Origin: a virus
IMG/VR virus record: IMGVR_UViG_3300043464_001630
Location: 1-64,000 of that record
DNA: 64,000 nucleotides
Strand: one strand, 5' to 3'
In this document: piece by piece, positions 40,125-46,969 of the stretch
Layout of the letters: every line of letters starts with the position of its first letter
Numbering within the stretch: the first letter of the stretch is position 1
Notes under the pieces: model-generated
Database searches by the model: none
Seen by the model: only the letters and a program-made list of their open reading frames with translations
What the model was told of the DNA's origin: nothing
Position numbers and translations under genes: made by a program

Positions 40125-40319
40125 ATGAATATAGTCTTATGGAAAGCTGAATGGAAAAGCCCGCATGTTACAAGTTTGGAAATAGGAATTAGATATAATT
40201 CTGAAATTACTAAAAGATTTAAATTAAAAAATGTCTCGATTTATGAAATAATTGATGAGCAACTATTCATGTTAGCAGTCATCAAGCACAATATAGACTT
40301 TGAGAAGGTAGAGTTATAG
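40125..40319 (+). CDS. small protein, KYG family, extended type
   Basis: 64 residues: IGIRYNSEI, then YEIIDEQLFMLAVIKHNI and DFEKVEL. It follows a truncated relative at 39980. An SD-like AGGGAGAAAG and ATG come just after it (40323-40337), but that ATG is followed at once by a stop, so a further copy may have been lost. Confidence 0.66.
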   Translation: MNIVLWKAEWKSPHVTSLEIGIRYNSEITKRFKLKNVSIYEIIDEQLFMLAVIKHNIDFEKVEL

Positions 40320-40591
40320 ATGTAGGGAGAAAGATGTAGTAATAAAGAATACTATTAACTTTTATGTCCTAGACACATGCCTGTTATCTGTTATCTGATT
40401 AATAACAGAAGATCTAAAGAGGAATAAACTAATAGAAGATCCTCTATTACTTAAATATCTACTAATATCTACTAATAAACAATCCTCTATTAATTATTAG
40501 TATCCATCTATTGTGTTATTCCTTTAAACTAACACATAATACTAGATAATAGTATTAAAAACTACGAATAATTAGGGATAGCGCCCCACTT

Positions 40592-40666
40592 TGCCCCACT
40601 TTGAGACAAAAAGGCTGGACTAGAGACAACGAACTGTCTAGTATCGGCGTAAGTATTAAATAATCG
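40592..40666 (+). repeat. conserved leader element, copy 2
   Basis: GGACTAGAGACAACG, TGTCTAGTATCG and TAAGTATTAAATA match copy 1 at 39443; the hairpin loop differs. Upstream of a tagged late gene in both cases. Confidence 0.65.
40657..40662 (+). promoter_or_regulatory. late promoter box
   Basis: TAAATA, 5 nt, then the ATG at 40668. Confidence 0.55.
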
Positions 40667-40667
40667 T

Positions 40668-41090
40668 ATGAACGACGAGCGGTTGATATGGGAAGCCTAC
40701 AAAAGTAGAGAGGTAGAAACTATGGAATTTCCTATGTTATCTAAACCTAATGGAGTGTCGTATCGAGGCAAACCAGATTGGAAAAAATTTAAAGTAAATG
40801 GCTATTACAGGGATGGTGATGTATTAAGATACATATATTCACAACACAAAGAATTCGAAGACGACCACCGAGTAAAAAGAATTTATAAATTAATATCAAT
40901 AGATCCAAATAAATTAGAACCCAGCGAATGGGAAATAGATGATTATAAAGTAGAAGATTTGTCTAAGTCTAATGAACCATATCCTCCAATCGTAATCAAT
41001 AAAAACAAATCTATCGTAGATGGCGGACACAGATTAGAAGCAGCAAAAGTTAGAGGAGATAAAGAAATTCTAGTATTCTTACAACAATAA
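40668..41090 (+). CDS. LIWEAY-tagged ParB-like domain protein
   Basis: 140 residues: tag MNDERLIWEAYKSRE, a middle part, then YPPIVINKNKSIVDGGHRLE near the C-terminus, the D-G-x-H-R signature of the ParB/Srx fold. The domain is short and lacks DNA-binding additions. Function unknown; packaging inferred from the tag. Confidence 0.7.
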   Translation: MNDERLIWEAYKSREVETMEFPMLSKPNGVSYRGKPDWKKFKVNGYYRDGDVLRYIYSQHKEFEDDHRVKRIYKLISIDPNKLEPSEWEIDDYKVEDLSKSNEPYPPIVINKNKSIVDGGHRLEAAKVRGDKEILVFLQQ

Positions 41091-41747
41091 GAATTCGGTA
41101 GTGTATAAACTAATAGAGGATTCTTTATTATTTAAATAACAAGAAATATCTACTAATAAACTATACCTAAAATAATAGACAATCCTCTATTAGTACTAAA
41201 CAGACTAATGATATACTTATCAACTAGGCAAAATTTGCCTAGTAAGATACAAAAATAGTCGTTATTATTCATTTTTTTGTAGTAAACCAGAAAAAAATTC
41301 CTGTTTTTGTTACGAATGTTTGTATATTGTATACAATACATAACGAAATAACATCGTGAAGGTACACGGTGTTTACTCTGTTGGAGGGATAAATATCGAG
41401 TCTTTTTATTTACAAACGATAAAAACTTGTAAAAAGAATAAAAGTGTCGACACTCTATAAAGTTGAACTCGTCCAAAATTATTTTTTATCAAAAGTCAAG
41501 TAAATTTTTAAAGTCCTCCTTCTAGGCGATTTTAGGTTGTGTACAGAGAGAACAGATATTTCTTTACTATTTTACTAGAAGATCCTCTATTCCTTTGATC
41601 CCAAAAAACGACAGATCCTTATATGTCAATAAAAAAATGCTAGCTCTAGCATCAAAAAGATGTTTTACAGAGAGAACAGAAAGTCAACACAAAAATTTCC
41701 CCAATAAAAAAACTAAAGAATCCTCTACAACTCACCGATATATTCTT
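41091..41747. repeat. gene-free, repeat-rich stretch
   Basis: No convincing gene. It contains AATCCTCTATTA-type repeats (41110-41200), a perfect inverted repeat ACTAGGCAAA/TTTGCCTAGT (41223-41243), the palindrome ATTGTATACAAT (near 41325), and two copies of ACAGAGAGAACAGA (41555 and 41660). It separates late genes from the CTAAAG-driven genes to the right. Confidence 0.55.
41713..41743 (+). promoter_or_regulatory. CTAAAG/CGAT promoter
   Basis: CTAAAG, 13 nt, TCACCGATATATT, then the ATG at 41748; this places the start there and not at an in-frame ATG at 41595. Confidence 0.65.
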
Positions 41748-41918
41748 ATGACCGAAACATTATTTGAACTTTGGGTAGAGCGGCAGATCGACAGAATCGA
41801 CCGTGAATACATGAACGACCAGTTATCAGAAGAAGAGTACACTAATAAAATGAAAGAATTGAATAAGATGGAAGAAGAGTTCATCAATAATCTCGTACTA
41901 GAAAAATGCACTCTCTAG
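41748..41918 (+). CDS. small acidic helical protein
   Basis: 56 residues, two Glu/Lys-rich helices (IDRIDREYMNDQLSEEEY). Predicted leaderless. No family recognised. Confidence 0.62.
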   Translation: MTETLFELWVERQIDRIDREYMNDQLSEEEYTNKMKELNKMEEEFINNLVLEKCTL

Positions 41919-42090
41919 TAACAAAAACATGTACGCTTGTTATATTCATTTGTATATTAGAACGGTTACTATAAACTCGTGAATATAATAAACTCGTGAC
42001 TCTATGAGAAAAGTTTCGTTCTCGGGCAGAAGTCTCGCTCCCCCACACAAACGCTACGCTTCCACTCCAGAGTCCAGCACCAAATAGTAG

Positions 42091-42118
42091 TTGACACCTT
42101 CTATCTACAGTATATTAT
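42091..42118 (+). promoter_or_regulatory. sigma70-like promoter
   Basis: TTGACA (42091-42096), 16 nt, TATTAT (42113-42118); about 45 bases before the ATG at 42164. Confidence 0.6.
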
Positions 42119-42163
42119 ACAGTAGTAATAAAAGATCCTCTATAACTCACAGAATTAACAAAT

Positions 42164-42430
42164 ATGAATAACCTTATTGATCCTCTCAAAATTATCAAAT
42201 CCACGAATGGCAAGTTCTTCAGTATCTCTTATACTAATAAGAAGGGAGAGACGAAAGATTACATTTGTCGTATAGGCGTAAAGAAGCACCTGCGTGGAGG
42301 CGAAAAGTACTTTGTGCCCGATAGTGTTACTGTTTATTCTGTTACTAATAGTAATAAAGGATACAAGACATTTGTAAGAGAACAAATAAACAGTATTAAA
42401 GTGGGTACTACCCTGTGGAGTGGAGTGTAA
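42164..42430 (+). CDS. DUF2693-like small protein
   Basis: 88 residues. FFSISYTNKKGETKDYICRIG, GVKKHLRGG and an ending INSIKVGTTLW follow the K-x-G-x-x-R ... GVKK-x-x-x-GG layout of small SH3-like proteins in plasmids and phages. Function unknown. Confidence 0.65.
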   Translation: MNNLIDPLKIIKSTNGKFFSISYTNKKGETKDYICRIGVKKHLRGGEKYFVPDSVTVYSVTNSNKGYKTFVREQINSIKVGTTLWSGV

Positions 42431-42465
42431 AGGTAATTTGTCAGGGTCACCTCTCTTCTCTCCTT

Positions 42466-42481
42466 TGTTCCATGTGGAACA
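42466..42481 (+). promoter_or_regulatory. parS-like palindrome, copy 1
   Basis: TGTTCCATGTGGAACA, a perfect 7-bp inverted repeat around TG; the other copies have CA at the centre, that is, the opposite orientation. Confidence 0.6.
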
Positions 42482-42542
42482 TTCTCCAACGGAGAGAAGA
42501 GAGGATTCTGGGGAGAGTATAGTGGTTATGTTTAGAATGAAT

Positions 42543-42660
42543 ATGTTCTTATGCACATAATGCATAATGATTATTAGATATGCTTATAATGCATAAGAAC
42601 TATTAGATATGCACATAATACATGTGTGTTATTAGGTATGCTTAAATTGCATATTAGTTT
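42543..42660 (+). repeat. iteron-like AT-rich direct repeats
   Basis: Repeating TTATTAGATATGCTTATAAT and variants, each with GCAT and TTAT. A similar sequence in the opposite direction lies at 46310-46365. Confidence 0.55.
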
Positions 42661-42688
42661 CGCTTATCTGGGGTTTTCTCGTGGTTTA

Positions 42689-42720
42689 GGTCAGACCCTC
42701 CCCCCACCTCAAGGTTAATA
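42689..42720 (+). repeat. ACCCTCCC...AGGTTAATA element 1
   Basis: GGTCAGACCCTCCCCCC, then ACCTCAAGGTTAATA. One of seven copies between 42.6 and 46.7 kb. Confidence 0.65.
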
Positions 42721-42776
42721 AGAATCCTCTACTAATGGAAGGTTTATTTTCACTTTTTTTGGGTTTGTTTAGAAAA

Positions 42777-42810
42777 GGTCAGACCCTCCCCCCGTACCTC
42801 TAGGTTAGTA
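42777..42810 (+). repeat. ACCCTCCC...AGGTTAGTA element 2
   Basis: GGTCAGACCCTCCCCCC, then ACCTCTAGGTTAGTA; preceded by GGTTTATTTTCACTTTTTTT, which also precedes element 6. Confidence 0.65.
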
Positions 42811-42919
42811 TGCGATCCAGTATTTTAGCAAGAAAAAAGAAAAATAAAAATAGTGCTAAAGAAAAAAGATTTTCAGTTTTTCCTAAAGAGTTTTTTTCAA
42901 ATGCCTATTAAAAGGAGCC

Positions 42920-43798
42920 ATGCAATTTACAAATTCCATTTGCTTAGAGTTAGCTACCCTTGCCTCTCTCAATCAGTTAGAGAAGCTCGCCGAGCGCCTG
43001 ACTGAATTGCAGCCCTTAGTTAAACAGGGACGCGGAACATGGGGGGAGAATATTGAAAAGATGTTGGCTTTTCTCTCTGACCGAAAGCCCCGCTTCTCCA
43101 TCTTTGCCAAGGGAAACGGAAAACTGCCGTTTGCTGCGTTTTCTGTGCTTCCGCTTGTTTCCTGCCCCGGTTCTGGTGCTTGTAAAAACTGGTGCTATTC
43201 TCTGAAAGCATGGCGATATCCAGCGGCTTTCTTTCGCCAGTTGCAGAACCTAATTCTTTTGATGTCCCCAGAGGGGCGGAAAACTGTCGCAGAGGCATGG
43301 AACAAGCTCCGCAAGGGGGCGCATGTTCGGTTGTACGTTGATGGGGACATTCACTCTCTTGAGATTCTAGAATATTGGCAGAACCTTTGTCGCCAGCGTT
43401 CAGATTTGCAGGTTTATGGGTATTCTAAAAGCTGGGGAATATTCTTGCGTTTCGATGGAGAATGGGCGTCGAACTATACTCTCAACCTTTCAAGCGGTTC
43501 GAAGTTTGTAAACAGCCCTAAAGTAAAAGAACAAATTTCCGCCCTTCCGATTGTGCGGGGTGAGTTTGTGGCTGTTCCCGTGGCTTCGAAGGCTCCAAAG
43601 CGCAACCTTAAAACGGGTCAGCCTCTGAACCCCGCAGCATGGCAGTCTCATAGGTTAGAGGTTCTAGCCGCTGCAAAGAAGCTAGGAATGGGTAAAGTGT
43701 TTGTTTGTCCGGGTTTGTGTGGATTCTGTGCAAACGGAAAACACGCTTGTGGCAATCGTGCATTTAACGGAATTCCGATTGTGATTGGAATCCATTAA
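42920..43798 (+). CDS. GP88-like phage protein
   Basis: 292 residues. CPGSGACKNWCYSLKAWRYP near residue 85 and CPGLCGFCANGKHACGNRAF at the C-terminus are Cys clusters like those of the phage GP88 family (mycobacteriophage gene product 88), with HVRLYVDGDIHS and FLRFDGEW between them. Function is unknown; the Cys sets suggest a metal or Fe-S site. It is GC-richer than most of the window and has SD AAAGGAG at 42910. Confidence 0.75.
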   Translation: MQFTNSICLELATLASLNQLEKLAERLTELQPLVKQGRGTWGENIEKMLAFLSDRKPRFSIFAKGNGKLPFAAFSVLPLVSCPGSGACKNWCYSLKAWRYPAAFFRQLQNLILLMSPEGRKTVAEAWNKLRKGAHVRLYVDGDIHSLEILEYWQNLCRQRSDLQVYGYSKSWGIFLRFDGEWASNYTLNLSSGSKFVNSPKVKEQISALPIVRGEFVAVPVASKAPKRNLKTGQPLNPAAWQSHRLEVLAAAKKLGMGKVFVCPGLCGFCANGKHACGNRAFNGIPIVIGIH

Positions 43799-43805
43799 AA
43801 TAGTT

Positions 43806-43836
43806 CTAAAGAATCCTCTATTCTTTGCCGATTAGT
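43806..43836 (+). promoter_or_regulatory. CTAAAG/CGAT promoter
   Basis: CTAAAG, 14 nt, TGCCGATTAGTA; the predicted RNA starts at the hairpin at 43841. Confidence 0.7.
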
Positions 43837-43840
43837 ATAT

Positions 43841-43865
43841 ACCGGAAGGTTCGATCCCTTCCGGT
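43841..43865 (+). promoter_or_regulatory. 5'-terminal leader hairpin
   Basis: ACCGGAAGG pairs with CCTTCCGGT. Two more leaders (44935, 45163) have the same hairpin; in 44935 both strands change (ACCAGAAGG/CCTTCTGGT), keeping the pairs. Confidence 0.75.
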
Positions 43866-43890
43866 TCACTCAGAAACCCAAAAAACAGCC

Positions 43891-44133
43891 ATGATGCTCA
43901 AAGCCAAAAAATCGAAAAAGTCACAAAAAATTGTAATTGCATTCCCGATTGCAAACACTAATGGTCAAATGGTTTCGATTCATACAACCGTTGGAAAGTA
44001 TTCTTTTATTCTTGATTACTGGGCTGGTGATGCCGTCGAAAACGCTCTCAAGAGAATCGAGGAAGAGAATGTCACCGGAATCGGTTTTACGACAGCAAAC
44101 GGAACACCGATTCAAGTAAGGTTGCTAGATTAG
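43891..44133 (+). CDS. small basic protein
   Basis: 80 residues from MMLKAKKSKKSQK; an in-frame ATG at 43825 lies in the promoter and is rejected. Beta-rich middle, no family recognised. Confidence 0.63.
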   Translation: MMLKAKKSKKSQKIVIAFPIANTNGQMVSIHTTVGKYSFILDYWAGDAVENALKRIEEENVTGIGFTTANGTPIQVRLLD

Positions 44134-44183
44134 CAGGTTTTAGAGAATCCCCTACTCTTTACGAAGGGCGGGGGATTCTCCGT

Positions 44184-44199
44184 TGTTCCACATGGAACA
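44184..44199 (+). promoter_or_regulatory. parS-like palindrome, copy 2
   Basis: TGTTCCACATGGAACA, perfect 7-bp inverted repeat around CA. Confidence 0.6.
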
Positions 44200-44217
44200 T
44201 TATAGGAACAGATAATA

Positions 44218-44252
44218 GGTTAAACCCTCCCGTCCTTCCTCTAGGTTAATAA
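44218..44252 (+). repeat. ACCCTCCC...AGGTTAATA element 3
   Basis: GGTTAAACCCTCCCGTCC, then CCTCTAGGTTAATAA. Confidence 0.65.
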
Positions 44253-44327
44253 GGATTCTCTATTACTACAACAGAAAAGAAAAAAAAGTTTCTGCTAAAG
44301 TTTTCTAGAAACCTGTTACTGATTCTT

Positions 44328-44343
44328 TGTTCCACATGGAACA
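44328..44343 (+). promoter_or_regulatory. parS-like palindrome, copy 3
   Basis: TGTTCCACATGGAACA, identical to copy 2. Confidence 0.6.
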
Positions 44344-44360
44344 TTCCAGAATCTAGTGAG

Positions 44361-44395
44361 TATACAAACCCTCCCGTCACACCTATAGGTTAATA
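44361..44395 (+). repeat. ACCCTCCC...AGGTTAATA element 4
   Basis: TACAAACCCTCCCGTCAC, then ACCTATAGGTTAATA. Confidence 0.65.
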
Positions 44396-44439
44396 GAGAA
44401 TCCTCTATTCTTACAACCTTTTTCTTTTTTATTTTTCTG

Positions 44440-44470
44440 CTAAAGTCTTTCACCTTTCTTGCCTATTAGT
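44440..44470 (+). promoter_or_regulatory. CTAAAG/CGAT promoter (variant)
   Basis: CTAAAG, 14 nt, TGCCTATTAGTA, then the ATG at 44475. Confidence 0.6.
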
Positions 44471-44474
44471 AGTT

Positions 44475-44666
44475 ATGCCGAAACATTCCTCTGACATTGC
44501 TTACGAGTTGACAAACCTCTTGAAGTTTGAAAGCATGAAAAGCGTTGGCGAATTTAGTGAAGCCTACGTCATCGGATACTTGAGCAGTATCTTGAAGAAT
44601 CTTGCAAAGTATCCTGAGGTTCAGCGTGAACTGGAAAAAGAAGTAGAAAGAATAAAAAAGTACTAA
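44475..44666 (+). CDS. small helical protein
   Basis: 63 residues, helical, no family recognised (YLSSILKNLAKYPEVQREL). Predicted leaderless. Confidence 0.62.
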   Translation: MPKHSSDIAYELTNLLKFESMKSVGEFSEAYVIGYLSSILKNLAKYPEVQRELEKEVERIKKY

Positions 44667-44692
44667 AGACGCTCTGCTGAAAAACCGACTAC
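44663..44692 (+). promoter_or_regulatory. CTAAAG/CGAT promoter
   Basis: CTAAAG overlaps the previous stop codon; 13 nt; AAACCGACTACT, then the ATG at 44698. Confidence 0.62.
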
Positions 44693-44697
44693 TCTGT

Positions 44698-44904
44698 ATG
44701 ACTGTAAAACTGATCAACGCCGCAATCAAACACCTCAACCTCGAAATCATCAAAGGAAGCGGATACGTTTATTTTCTTGACTTGACTACTGGATATCAGG
44801 TGGGCGACTCTGTGCATATTGCATACCTCAATCATGTCAGCTTGGATCGGTGGATCGAAGAAGCCGAAGGTGCAAGAAAAGACGAAGAAGTAAAAAAGTT
44901 CTAA
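44698..44904 (+). CDS. small hypothetical protein
   Basis: 68 residues, no family recognised (YVYFLDLTTGYQVGDSVHI). Own promoter, predicted nearly leaderless. Confidence 0.62.
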   Translation: MTVKLINAAIKHLNLEIIKGSGYVYFLDLTTGYQVGDSVHIAYLNHVSLDRWIEEAEGARKDEEVKKF

Positions 44905-44932
44905 AGAATCCTCTACAAATACCGACTACTAT
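44901..44932 (+). promoter_or_regulatory. CTAAAG/CGAT promoter
   Basis: CTAAAG, 13 nt, TACCGACTACTA; overlaps the preceding stop codon. Confidence 0.68.
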
Positions 44933-44934
44933 AT

Positions 44935-44959
44935 ACCAGAAGGTCCAATCCCTTCTGGT
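44935..44959 (+). promoter_or_regulatory. 5'-terminal leader hairpin
   Basis: ACCAGAAGG pairs with CCTTCTGGT; a two-sided change relative to the hairpins at 43841 and 45163. Confidence 0.75.
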
Positions 44960-44982
44960 TCACTCAGAAACCTTAGTACATT

Positions 44983-45132
44983 ATGGAAAAACTCACCTTG
45001 GAAGAAATCACCCGCATTGCTGAAAAACTGGGAGTCAAGTTGGACGGGAATCCAACGCCAGCGCAGAAAGCCGAAATCGCAAACATACTTGTCACCCTTT
45101 TGGAAGTTGAAGCGAAACTGAAAAAGAACTAA
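44983..45132 (+). CDS. small helical protein
   Basis: 49 residues (MEKLTLEEITRIAEKLGVK, then a Leu/Glu-rich helix). Its stop overlaps the next CTAAAG box. No family recognised. Confidence 0.6.
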   Translation: MEKLTLEEITRIAEKLGVKLDGNPTPAQKAEIANILVTLLEVEAKLKKN

Positions 45133-45160
45133 AGTCTCTCCGAGAAAAACCGATTACTAT
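45129..45160 (+). promoter_or_regulatory. CTAAAG/CGAT promoter
   Basis: CTAAAG, 13 nt, AACCGATTACTA. Confidence 0.68.
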
Positions 45161-45162
45161 AT

Positions 45163-45187
45163 ACCGGAAGGTTCCAGTCCTTCCGGT
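45163..45187 (+). promoter_or_regulatory. 5'-terminal leader hairpin
   Basis: ACCGGAAGG pairs with CCTTCCGGT around a 7-base loop. Confidence 0.75.
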
Positions 45188-45215
45188 TCTCAACCCAAAA
45201 ACCAAACTACATTCT

Positions 45216-45641
45216 ATGATCACCAAAAACGAAAACGGCACACTCTCAATCGGCGACATTCAAATCGTTTCTTCTTATAACAAAGAAACAAAGCAGCATA
45301 CCTTCAATCTGCTTAAAGCGGGTTGTGTTCCCGTTCAGCATATCGGGAATCACCTGACGCTCCGAAACAATATCACGAAACTGGTGGAACAAGTAGAAGC
45401 TACCTACGTTGAGGAAGTGGCCTCAGAAGTGGCCTCAGAATCGTTCAGCGAGACTATTCTGGACATTACAGAATTCGTTCAGATTCCAGTCGACGACAAC
45501 GCCCCCACTTCTGAGTCAGAAGATTATAACCTCTTCAAGGATTATCTAAAGAAATTCTCCGAAGCTACCGGAGAGGAACGGGAGAAATTTGCGGAGATTG
45601 CCAGTCAGATTCTCCTTGGCATGAACATTCAAGCGGTGTAA
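45216..45641 (+). CDS. hypothetical acidic protein
   Basis: 141 residues; basic first third, then an acidic Ser/Glu-rich stretch with a short direct repeat (EVASEVASE) and a helical C-terminus. No family recognised. Confidence 0.65.
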   Translation: MITKNENGTLSIGDIQIVSSYNKETKQHTFNLLKAGCVPVQHIGNHLTLRNNITKLVEQVEATYVEEVASEVASESFSETILDITEFVQIPVDDNAPTSESEDYNLFKDYLKKFSEATGEEREKFAEIASQILLGMNIQAV

Positions 45642-45653
45642 AGAATCCCCCCG

Positions 45654-45702
45654 CCACACTCACTAGAGACTCCCCCCTATCTAGTGAGTGTGGTATCTTT
45701 TT
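45654..45702 (+). terminator. rho-independent terminator
   Basis: CCACACTCACTAGA pairs perfectly (14 bp) with TCTAGTGAGTGTGG over a C-rich loop, then TATCTTTTT. Confidence 0.92.
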
Positions 45703-45855
45703 CACTTCTCTATTAAAAATGAATTTATAGCATATTCGTTTTTATATCATCGAGTCGTGAGTCAACCAAAAAAATCCCGCTCTCCCCTAAAAACGCTAGG
45801 CTCCTACACACAAGCGTAGGACTCCCACAAAAATAATACGGGGGCGCAAATAGTT

Positions 45856-45886
45856 CTAAAGAATCCTCTACAGTTGCCGATAGATA
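45856..45886 (+). promoter_or_regulatory. CTAAAG/CGAT promoter
   Basis: CTAAAG, 13 nt, TGCCGATAGATA; leader about 30 nt to the ATG at 45922. Rightmost clear copy of this class. Confidence 0.68.
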
Positions 45887-45921
45887 TAGTGTCAGCGTAG
45901 TAAACCTTAAATTCACTTCTT

Positions 45922-46224
45922 ATGTTCCAAGCAAACCTTGTCAAAGCTGTCTCTCACTACCCGCTCTCCAAGTTGATCCCTGATTCTATCGGAAACGAAA
46001 AAGACGAAGGTCTCTATGACTATTTTATCGACAGTCTTTCCGAAGGACGTATTGTGGGAGCAGGAGCTACTTTTATGCTTCTCGAACCCAAACTGTTCAG
46101 GAAGCACCTAATGAGTGCTCTAGAATTCGGCGAATTCAATCTCGCCGCTCTTGAGATTGAAGATATCCTAAGAACAACTGACACTCTGATTCTCCGCGAC
46201 ATTCACGTTTCATTGGCAGAGTAA
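45922..46224 (+). CDS. hypothetical protein
   Basis: 100 residues, helical, no family recognised. More GC-rich than the small genes to the left. Confidence 0.65.
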   Translation: MFQANLVKAVSHYPLSKLIPDSIGNEKDEGLYDYFIDSLSEGRIVGAGATFMLLEPKLFRKHLMSALEFGEFNLAALEIEDILRTTDTLILRDIHVSLAE

Positions 46225-46275
46225 AGAAGAAAGAAGTAGTCCCCTATGCTCTACGGAGTGTAGGGGATTCTCTAT

Positions 46276-46291
46276 TGTTCCACATGGAACA
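46276..46291 (+). promoter_or_regulatory. parS-like palindrome, copy 4
   Basis: TGTTCCACATGGAACA, identical to copies 2 and 3. Confidence 0.6.
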
Positions 46292-46442
46292 TTCGGGAAT
46301 AGTAAGATACACTATAAGCATATCTTATATGCATTATGATGTATAAGCATAACTTCTAATAATAATATATAAGAACCTCCGCCCTCCCCCCTCCCTTTCA
46401 GTATATCACACTTGTCAAGCCCCAGTTTTGAGAGACTGGAAT

Positions 46443-46475
46443 AGGCCAAACCCTCCCCCCGCCTCTAGGTTAATA
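46443..46475 (+). repeat. ACCCTCCC...AGGTTAATA element 5
   Basis: GGCCAAACCCTCCCCCC, then GCCTCTAGGTTAATAA. Confidence 0.65.
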
Positions 46476-46536
46476 AAGAAACAAGTGGTTTGTGAAGGTT
46501 TATTTTCACTTTTTTTCTGAGCTTTTACAATTCCAG

Positions 46537-46566
46537 ACAGACCCTCCCTTCCGCCTCTAGGTTAGT
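46537..46566 (+). repeat. ACCCTCCC...AGGTTAG element 6
   Basis: ACAGACCCTCCCTTCC, then GCCTCTAGGTTAG; preceded by the GGTTTATTTTCACTTTTTTT block also found at element 2. Confidence 0.65.
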
Positions 46567-46615
46567 TTGAAAATAATAGTTCTGTCAATCCCTTTTTTTG
46601 CAGAAAAAAAGAAAA

Positions 46616-46648
46616 GGTCATACCCTCCCGTCACGCCGATAGGTTAGT
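46616..46648 (+). repeat. ACCCTCCC...AGGTTAG element 7
   Basis: GGTCATACCCTCCCGTCA, then GCCGATAGGTTAGTC. Confidence 0.65.
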
Positions 46649-46969
46649 CCGCAAAACAGGGGGCAGTCAAATTTATTTTCATTTATTTTTAACCTGTGTA
46701 AATCGTTGAGAATCATTAACTTACGAAGTTTTCGCGTTTAAAGGCGATTCTAGGGGGGTTTCTACCGTGTCAGCTATGATCACCCTACCGGCAATAGAAA
46801 GGGGATCAGAACGGGATTCTTGGCGATTCCAGAGTGGGTTCCTGTATTAGGTTCCGGTGAGCTTTTTCCCTACCGGCGAACCCTACCGACGAACCGTTGA
46901 AAACTTTTTTGCTAGTGTAACTTTCGGAAATATAGGGACTTATAAAATTATTTAAAAAAAGAGCTTAAG

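Larger units (their letters stand above)
40320..40667. repeat. gene-free stretch with AATCCTCTATTA repeats and leader element
   Basis: No gene is seen. It holds several copies of CTAATA and AATCCTCTATTA and the second copy of the hairpin leader element (40592-40666) that also precedes 39510. Confidence 0.55.
42431..42919. repeat. gene-free stretch with palindrome, iterons and ACCCTCCC repeats
   Basis: Contains a TGTTCCA-TG-TGGAACA palindrome (42466-42481), three to four imperfect direct repeats of TTATTAGATATGC ... ATAATGCAT (42543-42660), and two ACCCTCCC...AGGTTA elements (42689-42720, 42777-42810). No gene is visible. Confidence 0.6.
44134..44474. repeat. gene-free stretch with two palindromes and two ACCCTCCC elements
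   Basis: Holds palindrome copies at 44184 and 44328, each followed 18 bases later by an ACCCTCCC...AGGTTA element (44218-44252, 44361-44395). No gene is seen. Confidence 0.6.

Noticed and set aside
41153-41476. 107-codon minus-strand frame in the 41-kb gap
   Set aside because: It runs through repeats and palindromes, has no promoter box at its start and its sequence is low-complexity.
42543-42660. AT-rich repeats considered as a CRISPR array
   Set aside because: Units are imperfect, of unequal length and have no unique spacers.
43020-43298. Minus-strand frame inside the GP88-like gene
   Set aside because: Antisense to the conserved Cys cluster; no start signals.
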